Below, piece by piece: positions 30,370-40,791 of a stretch of 64,000 nucleotides of DNA. The stretch comes from Phytobacter ursingii (GTDB lineage Bacteria > Pseudomonadota > Gammaproteobacteria > Enterobacterales > Enterobacteriaceae), in NCBI GenBank assembly GCA_901456055.1, contig CABDWT010000004.1, positions 124,001-188,000 of the forward strand. Direction: 5' to 3'. The translations under genes were made by a program, and so were the position numbers. The notes beneath the pieces were generated by a model that searched no databases, was not told where the DNA came from, and was given only the letters and a program-made list of their open reading frames with translations. Every line of letters starts with the position of its first letter. Within the stretch, counting starts at the first letter, position 1.

Positions 30370-31548
30370 TTAAATCAATGTCTCGCCGTAGCGTTCACGG
30401 TAATCCTTCGGCGTGCTGTCGTACTCTTTGCGAAACACCGAGTAGAAATATTGCAGGGATGGGTAGCCGCACATCTGCGAAATCTCGTTGATGGAAAGGG
30501 AGGTGGAAACCAGCAGACTGCGTGCTTTTTCCAGTTTTTCGGCGTGGATCACCGCATGGATGGTTTCGCCCACTTCCTCTTTAAAGCGCTTTTCCAGATT
30601 CGAACGTGAAATCCCGACGGCATCCAGCACCTGCTCTACCTTGATTCCCTTACAGGCGTGATTACGTATGTAATGCATCGCCTGAATGACCGCCGGGTCA
30701 TTCAGGGAGCGGTAATCCGTTGAGCGCCGCGCCACCACGCGTACCGGTGGAACCAGCAGGCGCTGTAGCGGCATGGGCTCGTTGTCTAACAGGCGATGCA
30801 GCAGTTTCGCCGCCTGGTAGCCCATCTGGCGCGTGCCCTGGGCAACCGACGAGAGCGCCACGCGGGACAGATAGCGGGTCAGCTCTTCATTGTCGATACC
30901 AATCACGCAGAGTTTCTCAGGTACCGGAATATGCAGATGGTCACACACCTGGAGCACATGGCGGGCGCGGGCGTCGGTCACGGCGATAATGCCTGTCTGC
31001 GGCGGCAGCGTTTGCAGCCAGTCTGCCAGCCGATTTTGTGCGTGCTGCCAGTTCTCCGGCGCGGTGGTGAGCCCCTGATAGACTACGCCGCGATACTTCT
31101 CCTGTGCGACCAACTGGCAAAAAGCATGCTCTCGCTCAACGGCCCAACGTTTACCGCTGGAGGCGGGCAGACCATAAAAGGCAAAGCGGTGCACCCCTTT
31201 CTCTTTAAGATGCAGAAAGGCCTGCTCGACCAGGGCAAAGTTATCGGTAGCAATGTAGTGCACCGGCGGGTAGTTTTCCGGCGCGTGATAGGAGCCGCCG
31301 ACGCCGACAATAGGAACGTCGACATCGGCCAGCAGGCGCTCAATTTCAGGATCGTCATAGTCGGCAATGACGCCATCGCCGAGCCACTCTTTGATGTTTT
31401 CGATGCGGGTGCGGAAATCTTCTTCGATGAAAATATCCCACTCAGATTGTGACGCCTGCAAATATTCGCCAACCCCTTCAACCACCTGGCGGTCATAGGC
31501 TTTGTTGGCATTGAATAACAACGTAATGCGGTGGCGTTTCTCGAACAT
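30370..31548 (-). CDS. xylR: Xylose operon activator XylR
   Basis: XylR activates xylAB and xylFGH on binding D-xylose. The 392-residue protein joins an amino-terminal LacI-type ligand-binding fold (about 1-275) to a C-terminal AraC-type double helix-turn-helix, seen in GISRSNLEKRFKEEVG and MCGYPSLQYFYSVFRKEYDSTP. It is the last gene of the xylFGHR line, 93 bases after xylH. Confidence 0.97.
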   Translation of the reverse strand: MFEKRHRITLLFNANKAYDRQVVEGVGEYLQASQSEWDIFIEEDFRTRIENIKEWLGDGVIADYDDPEIERLLADVDVPIVGVGGSYHAPENYPPVHYIATDNFALVEQAFLHLKEKGVHRFAFYGLPASSGKRWAVEREHAFCQLVAQEKYRGVVYQGLTTAPENWQHAQNRLADWLQTLPPQTGIIAVTDARARHVLQVCDHLHIPVPEKLCVIGIDNEELTRYLSRVALSSVAQGTRQMGYQAAKLLHRLLDNEPMPLQRLLVPPVRVVARRSTDYRSLNDPAVIQAMHYIRNHACKGIKVEQVLDAVGISRSNLEKRFKEEVGETIHAVIHAEKLEKARSLLVSTSLSINEISQMCGYPSLQYFYSVFRKEYDSTPKDYRERYGETLI

Positions 31549-31640
31549 ATCGGTTCCGTCGCTGGTTAATCATTAATTCTGATTATCATATTCGGCACAC
31601 TACCGGAGAAAAATCTTCCGGCAGTGTGATCGCTCCTGGT

Positions 31641-32822
31641 TTACGCCCGACGTTTGGTGGCGGAATCCATCCACACCGCTAACAGCAAAATGGCCCCTTT
31701 AACGATGTACTGCCAGAATGTGGGCACATCCATCATGCTCATGCCGTTATCCAGCGACGCCATGATAAATGCCCCCATCACTGCCCCCGCCACGCTACCA
31801 ATCCCGCCTGCGAGGCTGGTACCGCCGATAACGCAGGCGGCGATAGCGTCCAGTTCGGCAATATTACCCGCCGAGGGGGAACCCGCACCGAGACGTGAGC
31901 TGAGAATCAACCCGGCAATCGCTACCATCACGCCGTTGATGGCGAATACCGCGAGCTTGGTGCGCTCCACATTGATCCCGGACAGGCGCGCCGCCTCCAG
32001 GTTACCGCCGATAGCATAGATGCGACGGCCAAACGCGGTGCGCGTGGCCATAAACATCCCCGCCAGCAGCAGAAAGACAAGCAGCAATACCGGCGTCGGG
32101 ACACCGCGATAATCATTAAGCAGCCAAATGGCGCCGAGTACCAGCACGGCGATGAGCGACTGGCGCCCCACGACGGCGGTGGAGGCGGTGGTGGTCAGCC
32201 CCATCGCCTGGCGGCGCAGTCGTCCACGCCACTGCCACAAGATGAAGGCGACAAGCCCCAGCGCACCTACGCCGAAACCTACGCCATCAGGTAGATAGCT
32301 TTGCCCGATTTGCGACATGGCGGCGCTGGTGGGCGAGACGGTCGTGCCGTTGGTGATGCCAATCAACACACCGCGAAACGCCAGCATCCCCGCAAGGGTG
32401 ACGATAAACGACGGCACTTTCCGATAGGCGACCCACCAGCCATTCCAGGCACCCAACAGTAAACCCATTACCAGCGTGACCACAATGGTCAGCGGTAAAG
32501 GCCAGCCCAGCCAGACGTCGAAAATCGCCGCCGCACCGCCCAGCAGGCCCATCATCGAACCCACGGAGAGGTCGATTTCCGCTGAAATAATGACGAACAC
32601 CATGCCTACCGCCAGGATGCCGGTGATGGCCGTCTGGCGCAGCAGGTTTGAGACATTACGCGCGCTCAGGTAAGCGCCGTCGGTCATCCAGGTAAAGAAC
32701 ATCATGATCACGGCGATGGCCGCAATCATAACAAAGACCTGTAGATTCAGGGACTTCAACCCTGTGAAGGCACCCGGTACCGGGGCGGATAGTTTCATTT
32801 CAGACGGGTTGCTTTTCGACAT
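31641..32822 (-). CDS. xylH: D-xylose ABC transporter permease XylH
   Basis: XylH is the membrane channel of the high-affinity D-xylose transporter. The 393-residue protein has many transmembrane segments with the CUT2 signature [17 protein letters not shown] and a C-terminal [17 protein letters not shown] segment. It overlaps the xylG end by 23 bases. A long first periplasmic stretch resembles E. coli XylH. Confidence 0.96.
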   Translation of the reverse strand: MSKSNPSEMKLSAPVPGAFTGLKSLNLQVFVMIAAIAVIMMFFTWMTDGAYLSARNVSNLLRQTAITGILAVGMVFVIISAEIDLSVGSMMGLLGGAAAIFDVWLGWPLPLTIVVTLVMGLLLGAWNGWWVAYRKVPSFIVTLAGMLAFRGVLIGITNGTTVSPTSAAMSQIGQSYLPDGVGFGVGALGLVAFILWQWRGRLRRQAMGLTTTASTAVVGRQSLIAVLVLGAIWLLNDYRGVPTPVLLLVFLLLAGMFMATRTAFGRRIYAIGGNLEAARLSGINVERTKLAVFAINGVMVAIAGLILSSRLGAGSPSAGNIAELDAIAACVIGGTSLAGGIGSVAGAVMGAFIMASLDNGMSMMDVPTFWQYIVKGAILLLAVWMDSATKRRA

Positions 32823-34341
32823 GATGTTCGCTCCTCAGCGCCGCTTCCATGACCTGCTCCTGGGTCAGTTGATGATTAATTAGGTCGGCTTTTAGCTTGC
32901 CTTCATGCATCACCAGTACCCGATCGCTGAGCCCCAGCACTTCGGGCAATTCGGAAGAGATGACAATAACGGCAATCCCCTGCTGTACCAGTTGATTGAT
33001 TAATTTGTAAATTTCGTACTTCGCGCCGATATCAATCCCGCGCGTCGGTTCGTCGAGGATCAGAATGCGCGGGTTGAGCAGCAGGCAGCGGGCAAGAATG
33101 GCTTTTTGCTGATTCCCGCCGCTCAGGCGACCAATCGCCAGATCGGGGGAGGAGGTTTTCACTTTCAGACGTTGCAGCGACTGCAAAATGCAGTGCTGCT
33201 CTGCTGCATCGTCCAGGCTACTCAGTGTGCCGGAAAACTGGTCCAGCGCCGCGAGGGTAATATTTTTGCCGACGGCCATCACAGGGACGATGCCATCTTT
33301 TTTGCGGTCTTCCGGCACCATCGCGATACCGCTGGCGATGGCCTGCTGGCAGTTATGGATGTGTACCTGCTTGCCATCAAGGAAGATATTGCCTTCCCAG
33401 CGTCCCGGCCAGACGCCAAACAGGCATTGCACCGCTTCGGTACGTCCTGCCCCCACCAGCCCGGCAATACCCAAAATTTCGCCGCGTTTAAGGGAGAAGG
33501 AGACGTCATTGACCCGTTTGATGTGCTTATTGACCGGGTGCCAGGCGGTTAAATGTTCGACGCGTAAGATCTCATCGCCGGCGGTGTGGGGTTCGTTGGG
33601 GTAGAGAGCCGTGAGTTCGCGACCCACCATCATGGTGATGATGTCGTCTTCGCTCATGCCTGTGGCATCGCGTGTGCCGATATGCTGACCATCGCGGATC
33701 ACGCAGATGATGTCAGAGATGGCCTTCACCTCGTTAAGTTTGTGCGAGATATAAATACAGGCGATACCGTGGTTCTGCAGGTCGCGAATAATATCCAGCA
33801 AGACGGCCGTTTCTTGTTCGGTGAGCGAGGCGGTCGGTTCGTCAAGAATAAGCAGACGGACCTGTTTATTCAGCGCCTTGGCGATTTCTACCAGTTGCTG
33901 TTGCCCAAGCCCAAGATCGCCGACACGGGTATTAGGGGAAATCGTCAGACTGACCTGAGCGAGCAGCTTTTCACAGCGCAGCGTCATGGTGTCGTAATCC
34001 ATCACGCCATGATGGGTGATTTCGGTACCGAGAAAGATGTTTTCCAGTACTGTCAGGTGCTTAACCAGCGCCAGCTCCTGATGAATTATCGCAATGCCTT
34101 TACGCTCGGTATCACGGATATGGCCGGCCTGCAGGGTTTCGCCAGCAAAGATAATTTCGCCGTCATAGGTGCCCCAGGGATAAATGCCGCACAGTACTTT
34201 CATCAGCGTGGATTTGCCGGAGCCATTTTCACCGCAAAGAGATAATACTTCGCCTGCATTGAGCCGCAGACTCACATTATCAATGGCCTTGACCGCGCCA
34301 AAGGCCTTGGTGATGTTCTTCATTTCAAGTAAATAAGGCAT
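32800..34341 (-). CDS. xylG: D-xylose ABC transporter ATPase XylG
   Basis: XylG is a 513-residue double ATPase. The first half has GENGSGKST and [11 protein letters not shown]; the second has a modified Walker [20 protein letters not shown] and [14 protein letters not shown]. It works with XylF and XylH. The gap after xylF carries a hairpin that may protect the xylF message. Confidence 0.96.
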   Translation of the reverse strand: MPYLLEMKNITKAFGAVKAIDNVSLRLNAGEVLSLCGENGSGKSTLMKVLCGIYPWGTYDGEIIFAGETLQAGHIRDTERKGIAIIHQELALVKHLTVLENIFLGTEITHHGVMDYDTMTLRCEKLLAQVSLTISPNTRVGDLGLGQQQLVEIAKALNKQVRLLILDEPTASLTEQETAVLLDIIRDLQNHGIACIYISHKLNEVKAISDIICVIRDGQHIGTRDATGMSEDDIITMMVGRELTALYPNEPHTAGDEILRVEHLTAWHPVNKHIKRVNDVSFSLKRGEILGIAGLVGAGRTEAVQCLFGVWPGRWEGNIFLDGKQVHIHNCQQAIASGIAMVPEDRKKDGIVPVMAVGKNITLAALDQFSGTLSSLDDAAEQHCILQSLQRLKVKTSSPDLAIGRLSGGNQQKAILARCLLLNPRILILDEPTRGIDIGAKYEIYKLINQLVQQGIAVIVISSELPEVLGLSDRVLVMHEGKLKADLINHQLTQEQVMEAALRSEHHVEKQPV

Positions 34342-34390
34342 AACTGCTCCACGTAATTCGAGGTATTCACAGTGCCTGAAGACATGTTCC

Positions 34391-34417
34391 GGCGTGCCTC
34401 CTGTCGGGAGACACGCC
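34391..34417 (-). repeat. Intercistronic hairpin between xylF and xylG
   Basis: GGCGTGCCTCC-TGTC-GGGAGACACGCC forms a near-perfect stem 8 bases beyond the xylF stop, with no U run. A stable 3' hairpin after a binding-protein gene is a common way to keep that message more abundant than the downstream ATPase and permease parts. Confidence 0.7.
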
Positions 34418-34424
34418 GCGAGGC

Positions 34425-35417
34425 TTAGAGCTGATCTTTCTTATGGAACCCGTCTTTGATGACCGTGGCGTCGATGTTGTCTTTGGTGACTTCAATCGGC
34501 GTCAACAGACGGGCGGGGACGTCTTTCAGACCGTTATTGAGGGAGGAATCCGCTTTCGGCTGTTTGCCATTACCGAGCTCAACGGCGATCTCTGCGGCAG
34601 TGTTAGCCAACTGGGTGATGGGTTTATAGACCGTCATAGTCTGGCTACCATTCATCAGGCGTTTAATCCCGGCGAGGTCGGCGTCCTGACCTGAAATGAC
34701 CACTTTGCCAGCCAGGCCCTGGGCGCTAAGCGCCTGAATTGCGCCGCCTGCGGTAGCATCGTTAGACGCCACGACAGCGTCGATTTTGTTGTTGTTCGCC
34801 GTGAGGGCGTTTTCCATGATTTTCAGCGCATTTTCAGGCAGCCAGCCGTCAACCCACTGATCGCCGACAATTTTAATTTTGCCGCTATCAATATAAGGTT
34901 TTAATACTTTCATTTGGCCTGCGCGGAATAACTTGGCGTTATTATCAACGGGTGAACCGCCCATCAAAAAGTAATTGCCCTGAGGCACTTTGCTGACCAG
35001 ACTTTGCGCCTGCAACTCACCAACCTTTTCATTATCGAAGGAAATATAAAAATCAATGTCGGCATTATTGATCATACGGTCATAAGCCAACACTTTAATC
35101 CCTTCTTGTTTGGCTTCTTTTACAACATTACTTAATACCTGACCGTTGTAGGGAATAATAACCAGAACATCAACGCCGCGGTTGATCATATTTTCAATTT
35201 GCGACATCTGGGTTTCTTCATTACCGTTAGCCGACTGGACAAAAACCGTGGCACCCAGCGATTCGGCTTTTTTCACAAAAATATCACGGTCTTTCTGCCA
35301 GCGTTCGAGGCGTAAGTCATCAATCGCCATACCGATTTTTACTTCTTTTGCGTGACCGGCCATGCTGGCAAGCAGCAAAGAAGCACACAAAGTAAGGCAA
35401 AGGTTCTTTATCTTCAT
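34425..35417 (-). CDS. xylF: D-xylose-binding periplasmic protein XylF
   Basis: XylF binds D-xylose in the periplasm. The 330-residue precursor starts at 35417 with a signal peptide [21 protein letters not shown], cleaved before [17 protein letters not shown]. The mature fold is the two-lobed RbsB type, with [13 protein letters not shown] and [12 protein letters not shown] ligand-side segments. The computed frame extends 23 codons upstream, but the signal peptide decides the start. Confidence 0.97.
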   Translation of the reverse strand: MKIKNLCLTLCASLLLASMAGHAKEVKIGMAIDDLRLERWQKDRDIFVKKAESLGATVFVQSANGNEETQMSQIENMINRGVDVLVIIPYNGQVLSNVVKEAKQEGIKVLAYDRMINNADIDFYISFDNEKVGELQAQSLVSKVPQGNYFLMGGSPVDNNAKLFRAGQMKVLKPYIDSGKIKIVGDQWVDGWLPENALKIMENALTANNNKIDAVVASNDATAGGAIQALSAQGLAGKVVISGQDADLAGIKRLMNGSQTMTVYKPITQLANTAAEIAVELGNGKQPKADSSLNNGLKDVPARLLTPIEVTKDNIDATVIKDGFHKKDQL

Positions 35418-35648
35418 AATAGTAATACCTTTTTGTAGGGTGACGAAGCGAGATAAAAGAAACATGCACTGCGATGAACGTTGCAAATTCTTAACGCGTA
35501 AACGGTGGCTGGCAATTGCTGGTTTTTATCCCGGCGTTATGTTTTTTGGTTTATTTGTGGAATTTTGACCGTGATCTGATTTTAAAATAAGCGGAAACGG
35601 TTTTGCAGGTGGCAACAATTAACACAACGGCCCTCTTGTGACTTATTT

Positions 35649-35710
35649 TGCGAGATGGCGCACATTTGCGCATTCTCTTAATGTCAGTGTGAAATAACGT
35701 AATTGAGCAA
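35649..35710. promoter_or_regulatory. xylA-xylF control region: CRP and XylR sites
   Basis: A CRP-type site TGCGA-N6-GCACA lies at 35649-35664. GTGTGAAATAACGTAATTGA, at 35687-35706, is nearly identical to the E. coli XylR site upstream of xylA. The 360-bp divergent gap otherwise holds only the promoters for xylA and xylF. Both sites fit xylose induction with catabolite control. Confidence 0.8.
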
Positions 35711-35777
35711 GGCGAGGAGAGAATCCAGTATTACCTGGAAAATGAATCTTTGCCGACACCTGATTATGGAGCTCATT

Positions 35778-37100
35778 ATGCATGCTTATTTCGACCAGCT
35801 CGAACGTGTTCGTTATGAAGGCCCGAAAACAACCAATCCTTTAGCGTTTCGTCATTACAACCCGGACGAGTTAGTGCTGGGTAAGCGAATGGAAGATCAC
35901 CTGCGCTTTGCCGCCTGCTACTGGCATACCTTCTGCTGGAACGGTGCTGACATGTTTGGTGTGGGTTCATTCGACAGACCATGGCAACAGCCGGGCGACG
36001 CGCTGGCGCTGGCAGAGCGCAAAGCGGATGTGGCGTTTGAGTTTTTCCACAAACTGAATGTGCCGTACTACTGCTTCCACGATGTCGATGTCTCGCCGGA
36101 AGGCGCCTCGCTAAAAGAGTACCTGAATAACTTTGCCCACATGGTAGATGTGCTGGCGCAAAAACAGCAGCAGAGCGGCGTGAAACTGCTGTGGGGTACC
36201 GCCAACTGCTTTACTAACCCGCGCTATGGCGCTGGCGCTGCCACTAACCCGGATCCAGAGGTGTTTAGCTGGGCGGCCACCCAAGTGGTGACCGCGATGA
36301 ATGCAACTCACCAGTTGGGTGGCGAAAACTACGTGCTGTGGGGGGGACGTGAAGGGTATGAAACCCTGCTCAATACCGATCTGCGCCAGGAGCGCGAGCA
36401 GATTGGCCGCTTCATGCAGATGGTTGTCGAACACAAACATAAAATCGGCTTCCGCGGCACGCTGTTGATTGAGCCAAAACCGCAGGAACCGACGAAGCAT
36501 CAATATGATTATGATGTGGCAACGGTATACGGCTTCCTCAAACAGTTCGGCCTGGAAAAAGAGATTAAAGTGAACATCGAGGCGAACCACGCCACGCTCG
36601 CAGGCCACTCTTTCCACCATGAAATTGCCTCTGCTATCGCGCTGGGTATCTTCGGTTCGGTCGATGCCAACCGCGGCGACGCGCAACTGGGCTGGGATAC
36701 GGACCAGTTCCCGAACAGCGTGGAAGAGAATGCGCTGGTGATGTACGAAATCATCAAAGCGGGCGGCTTTACCACCGGCGGTCTGAACTTTGACGCCAAA
36801 GTGCGTCGCCAGAGCACCGACAAATACGATCTGTTCTATGGCCATATTGGGGCAATGGACACCATGGCGCTGGCGCTGAAAGTGGCCGCGCGGATGAGTG
36901 AAGACGGCGAGCTGGATAAACGCGTCGCGAAACGCTATGCCGGCTGGAATGGTGAACTTGGCCAGCAAATTCTGCAGGGTCAGCTAACGCTTGCTGAACT
37001 GGCGAAGTACGCTGAACAGCAAAACCTGGCGCCACGCCATCAGAGCGGGCATCAGGAACTGCTGGAAAATCTGGTGAACCATTACCTGTTCGACAAGTAA
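35778..37100 (+). CDS. xylA: Xylose isomerase XylA
   Basis: XylA converts D-xylose to D-xylulose. The 440-residue TIM-barrel protein starts [15 protein letters not shown], matching the E. coli start apart from one residue. Catalytic and metal motifs are intact: [46 protein letters not shown] and [20 protein letters not shown]. Upstream in-frame codons from 35703 are not used, since they lie in the XylR site. Confidence 0.98.
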   Translation: MHAYFDQLERVRYEGPKTTNPLAFRHYNPDELVLGKRMEDHLRFAACYWHTFCWNGADMFGVGSFDRPWQQPGDALALAERKADVAFEFFHKLNVPYYCFHDVDVSPEGASLKEYLNNFAHMVDVLAQKQQQSGVKLLWGTANCFTNPRYGAGAATNPDPEVFSWAATQVVTAMNATHQLGGENYVLWGGREGYETLLNTDLRQEREQIGRFMQMVVEHKHKIGFRGTLLIEPKPQEPTKHQYDYDVATVYGFLKQFGLEKEIKVNIEANHATLAGHSFHHEIASAIALGIFGSVDANRGDAQLGWDTDQFPNSVEENALVMYEIIKAGGFTTGGLNFDAKVRRQSTDKYDLFYGHIGAMDTMALALKVAARMSEDGELDKRVAKRYAGWNGELGQQILQGQLTLAELAKYAEQQNLAPRHQSGHQELLENLVNHYLFDK

Positions 37101-37138
37101 CCGAGGCTGGCCTGTATTCGGGCCTGCACACCGACCCG

Positions 37139-37174
37139 GCCCGGTACGCATAGCGTTGCCGGGCAGGTTTTTTT
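37139..37174 (+). terminator. Attenuator-like terminator between xylA and xylB
   Basis: GCCCGG-TACGCATAGCGTTG-CCGGGC, with an inner ACGC/GCGT pairing, is followed by AGG and seven T residues, only 12 bases before the xylB start. It has the form of an intrinsic terminator and probably reduces xylB relative to xylA transcripts. Confidence 0.75.
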
Positions 37175-37186
37175 AAGGAGCCATCT

Positions 37187-38641
37187 ATGTATATCGGGAT
37201 TGATCTTGGCACATCAGGGGTAAAAGCAATTTTGCTCAGTGAGCAGGGCACCGTACTGGCCTCACAAACGGAAAAGCTAACGGTGTCGCGCCCGCACCCT
37301 TTGTGGTCGGAGCAGGACCCGCTGCACTGGTGGCAGGCCACGGACCGGGCGATTCGCGCTCTCGGTGAACAGCATTCACTACAACAAGTGAAGGCCATTG
37401 GCCTGGCCGGGCAGATGCATGGCGCCACGCTGCTCGATAACGAAAATCAGGTGCTGCGTCCGGCGATTCTGTGGAATGACGGGCGCTGTGCCGAAGAGTG
37501 CGCGTTGCTGGAAGCGCAGGTAAAAAACTCACGGTCGATAACCGGCAACCTGATGATGCCGGGGTTCACCGCGCCTAAATTACTCTGGGTGAAGCGTCAT
37601 GAACCTGACGTGTTTGCCCGCGTGGCGAAGGTCCTGCTGCCGAAAGACTATCTGCGCTGGCAAATGACCGGACAGTACGCCAGCGATATGTCGGACTCCG
37701 CAGGTACGATGTGGCTGGATGTGGCAAAACGCGACTGGAGCGACGAGATGCTCGCCGCCTGCGCGCTGACCCGCGACCATATGCCGGCCTTGTTCGAAGG
37801 CAGTGATATCACCGGCGCCTTATTGCCGGAGGTGGCGGAGCGCTGGGGAATGGCGCAGGTTGCTGTCGTCGCGGGCGGCGGCGATAACGCGGCGGGAGCC
37901 GTGGGCGTTGGCATGGCGGACGCCGGGCAGGCGATGCTTTCCCTGGGAACGTCCGGCGTCTATTTTGCGGTCAGCGAAGGTTTTCTCAGCAATCCCGAAA
38001 GCGCGGTACACAGCTTTTGCCATGCGCTACCGGGACGCTGGCATCTTATGTCGGTCATGCTGAGCGCCGCCTCTTGTCTGGACTGGGCCGCTAAGCTGAC
38101 CGGGCTGGATTCTGTACAGGCGCTGATTGCCGCGGCGGAACAGGCGGATGACAACGCGGGCGATCTCTGGTTCTTACCCTATCTTTCCGGCGAGCGTACG
38201 CCGCATAACAATCCGGAAGCCAAAGGCGTGTTCTTCGGCCTGACCCATCAGCACGGGCCGAATGAACTGGCAAAATCGGTTCTGGAAGGGGTGGGTTATG
38301 CGCTGGCTGACGGGATGGATGTGGTGCACGCCTGCGGCGTGAAACCGCAAAGCATCACGCTTATCGGCGGTGGGGCGCGCAGCCGCTACTGGCGACAAAT
38401 GCTGGCGGACATCAGCGGGCAGCAGCTTGATTACCGCACGGGGGGAGATGTCGGCCCGGCTTTAGGTGCGGCCCGTCTGGCGCAAATTGCCGCCAACCCG
38501 GATGTCCCGGCGACCAGCCTGTTACCTCAACTGCCGATTGAACAGCAGCATCTGCCCGATGCCGCGCGCCATGCATTGTACCAACCGCGCCGTGAAACCT
38601 TCCGCCGTATCTATCAGCAGCTTTTACCGTTGATGTCGTAA
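37187..38641 (+). CDS. xylB: Xylulokinase XylB
   Basis: XylB phosphorylates D-xylulose to D-xylulose 5-phosphate. The 484-residue FGGY kinase begins MYIGIDLGTSGVKAILL, with the phosphate-1 loop, and carries GLAGQMHGATLLD, SDSAGTMWLDV and TLIGGGARSRYWRQMLADI. A strong AAGGAG ribosome site precedes ATG 37187. A GC-rich hairpin CCTCCCCGC-CTTT-GCGGGGAGG follows at 38651-38672. Confidence 0.97.
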   Translation: MYIGIDLGTSGVKAILLSEQGTVLASQTEKLTVSRPHPLWSEQDPLHWWQATDRAIRALGEQHSLQQVKAIGLAGQMHGATLLDNENQVLRPAILWNDGRCAEECALLEAQVKNSRSITGNLMMPGFTAPKLLWVKRHEPDVFARVAKVLLPKDYLRWQMTGQYASDMSDSAGTMWLDVAKRDWSDEMLAACALTRDHMPALFEGSDITGALLPEVAERWGMAQVAVVAGGGDNAAGAVGVGMADAGQAMLSLGTSGVYFAVSEGFLSNPESAVHSFCHALPGRWHLMSVMLSAASCLDWAAKLTGLDSVQALIAAAEQADDNAGDLWFLPYLSGERTPHNNPEAKGVFFGLTHQHGPNELAKSVLEGVGYALADGMDVVHACGVKPQSITLIGGGARSRYWRQMLADISGQQLDYRTGGDVGPALGAARLAQIAANPDVPATSLLPQLPIEQQHLPDAARHALYQPRRETFRRIYQQLLPLMS

Positions 38642-38774
38642 CGTCTGCGTCCTCCCCGCCTTTGCGGGGAGGATGTTCGTCTGTAATCACCCTGATGATG
38701 TCCTTTTTTGGTCTTAGCACCTTGCTTGCTCCTTGCCAGAATAGCCTTACACCCACTGTGTAAGGAGTCCCAAA

Positions 38775-39314
38775 ATGTCACGTACCGCTCTTATCAATAT
38801 TGATACTCAAATCTCTTTCCTGCATCGCGACAGCTGGCAGGAGGACAATTTCCCCGCCTTTCGCGACGCCATGCTGACCCTGATTGCTGGTTGTATTGCG
38901 CGTGATGTCCCGGTAGTGGATATTTTTCATGTCGCTGATGGCGGTCCGTTCGCGCTGGAAAGTGGTTATGTTGCGCCAATGGACTTCTTGCAACATCAGC
39001 CTGCGGTGGTCTTCTATAAGCATGTGCATAATGCATTTACGGATACCGGGCTGGATCACTGGTTGCGTAAAGGTGATATTAACCATGTGATTATTTGCGG
39101 GATGCGCACCGAACAGTGCTGTGAAACGACCGCCCGCGTAGCGTCAGATCTTGGCTACAGAGTGACTTTTGTCAGTGAGGCGACGTTAACCTTCCCGATG
39201 ACGCATAAAGGTATTACGCTGGACTGCGACGCATTGCGTCATCGTACGGAAACGGTGCTGGAAGGCCGTTTCGCCACCGTGAAAACTGTTAGTGAAACAC
39301 TGGAATCCCTATGA
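38775..39314 (+). CDS. Isochorismatase-family cysteine hydrolase
   Basis: This is a 179-residue protein of the isochorismatase/nicotinamidase superfamily. The expected catalytic triad is visible: D10 in INIDTQ, K82 in VVFYKHVHNAF and C115 in GMRTEQCCET. The substrate is unknown; relatives hydrolyse amides, ureido acids or isochorismate. The gene is coupled by a four-base overlap to a GlxA-type regulator, which probably controls it. The pair is inserted between xylB and yiaA relative to E. coli. Confidence 0.87.
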   Translation: MSRTALINIDTQISFLHRDSWQEDNFPAFRDAMLTLIAGCIARDVPVVDIFHVADGGPFALESGYVAPMDFLQHQPAVVFYKHVHNAFTDTGLDHWLRKGDINHVIICGMRTEQCCETTARVASDLGYRVTFVSEATLTFPMTHKGITLDCDALRHRTETVLEGRFATVKTVSETLESL

Positions 39315-40231
39315 CCACCGATGTCTGGTTCGTCATGTTACCGGGCGTGCTGGCGTTGGACATGACCGGCCCGGCAGAAACCTTCTCTCTGGCGGGCGAG
39401 GCCTTTCGCCTGCATTACATTGGACCGGACGCTGAGGTGTCGACCTCTATCGGACTGACGATGGGGAATATTGCGCCGTTGCCGGACAGCCTGCCGGAAG
39501 GCAGCCTGCTGGTATTGCCCGGCGTTCATCAGTCCGCTCACTATTTTGCCACGCCCCAGGCTGATACTGTTCGCCACTGGCTGATGCGTCTGCAACCGTT
39601 GATCCACAGCCAGAAGGTGCTGCTGATGTGTGTCTGTTCCGGTTCGCTACTGGCGGCAAAAGCGGGGCTGATGACGGGGATTCAGTGCACTACGCACCAT
39701 GATGTCATTGCGCGTCTGAGGGTGGCGGCGCCCGCCGCGCTGGTCAAAGAGAATCGGATTTTTATTGAAGACCGGGGGATCTGGACCAGCGCCGGCATCA
39801 CCTCCGGTATTGATCTAACGCTGCATATCATTCATCGGCTGTGTGGGCCGGAAACGGCGCTGGCGGTGGCGCGCGAGATGGTGGTCTGGTTCCGTCGCTC
39901 CGGCGATGACCCGCAGCTCTCGCCGTGGCTGCGCTATCGCAATCACCTTCACCCTGCGGTTCACCGCGCACAAGATGCTCTTAGCGCCGAACCGCAAAAA
40001 ACCTGGCAACTGGTGGATATTGCTGAGCAGGCGCACGTGAGTCCACGACATTTAACACGTCTGTTTCAGCAACATCTGGGTATCAGCGTGCGTGATTATC
40101 TGGAACAACTGCGTCTGGCGGTGGCCGAACAGTGGCTATTACAAGGGCGGGGTATGGAGCAGGCCGCAATGGCTGCCGGATTTTCCTCTCCCCGCCAGTT
40201 GCACCGTGCGCGTCAGCGCGCCGCCGGGTAA
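39311..40231 (+). CDS. GlxA/FtrA-type AraC regulator with DJ-1/PfpI domain
   Basis: The 306-residue protein has an amino-terminal DJ-1/PfpI-like domain (about 1-170, with [19 protein letters not shown] at the nucleophile elbow). A C-terminal AraC helix-turn-helix follows ([24 protein letters not shown]). Such proteins regulate amino acid, amide or betaine metabolism in known cases. It overlaps the cysteine hydrolase as ATGA, so the two are made together and the hydrolase substrate or product may be the ligand. Confidence 0.87.
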   Translation: MTTDVWFVMLPGVLALDMTGPAETFSLAGEAFRLHYIGPDAEVSTSIGLTMGNIAPLPDSLPEGSLLVLPGVHQSAHYFATPQADTVRHWLMRLQPLIHSQKVLLMCVCSGSLLAAKAGLMTGIQCTTHHDVIARLRVAAPAALVKENRIFIEDRGIWTSAGITSGIDLTLHIIHRLCGPETALAVAREMVVWFRRSGDDPQLSPWLRYRNHLHPAVHRAQDALSAEPQKTWQLVDIAEQAHVSPRHLTRLFQQHLGISVRDYLEQLRLAVAEQWLLQGRGMEQAAMAAGFSSPRQLHRARQRAAG

Positions 40232-40326
40232 TGTCGCTATTGGCGTTTTCCGAAAAATGGCCCTCTCCCTCCCGCTTCGCCCCCGTGCCTTTACTATGGG
40301 TTACCAAAAAACGGAGGGTATTATTG

Positions 40327-40758
40327 ATGGAAAAAAACGCAGCACATGTTTCTCCCGCGTTCAATATCGTGTCGTGGGTGGCCCTGATGGGAGGCGTGGC
40401 GTCTTATCTGGTGGGCTTGTGGAATGCTGAGATGCAACTGAATGAACGGGGTTATTACTTTGCGGTGCTGCTGCTTGGCCTTTTTGCCGCCGCCTTCTAT
40501 CAAAAAACGATCAGAGACCGCTATGAAGGCATTCCCACCACGCAGATTTATTACTTTATGTGCCTGATGGCCTTCATCATTTCAATCGGCTTACTGCTTG
40601 TCGGACTGTGGAATGCGACATTGCTGCTCAGTGAGAAAGGGTTTTACGGTCTGGCCTTCTTTCTTAGTCTGTTTGGTATTGTCGCTGTGCAAAAAAATGT
40701 CCGTGATGGCTGGGATAAAACCGAGCCGGAAGTCGTGCCCCCTGAGGTGCAGGAATAA
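40327..40758 (+). CDS. yiaA: Inner membrane protein YiaA
   Basis: This 143-residue protein has two tandem YiaAB two-helix repeats, seen in the matching segments [17 protein letters not shown] and [17 protein letters not shown], each ending in an amphipathic QK-x-x-RD stretch. It should have four transmembrane helices. Function is unknown. ATG 40327 follows GGAGGG with eight-base spacing. E. coli has a second gene, yiaB, next to it; that gene is absent here. Confidence 0.9.
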   Translation: MEKNAAHVSPAFNIVSWVALMGGVASYLVGLWNAEMQLNERGYYFAVLLLGLFAAAFYQKTIRDRYEGIPTTQIYYFMCLMAFIISIGLLLVGLWNATLLLSEKGFYGLAFFLSLFGIVAVQKNVRDGWDKTEPEVVPPEVQE

Positions 40759-40791
40759 TTCATCGCCCGGCGCTGACGGCCGGGCTGCTTT

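Noticed and set aside
40083-40364. Frames spanning the regulator-yiaA junction
   Set aside because: The yiaA start at 40327 with GGAGGG explains the region; the longer upstream extension reads through the regulator in another frame.
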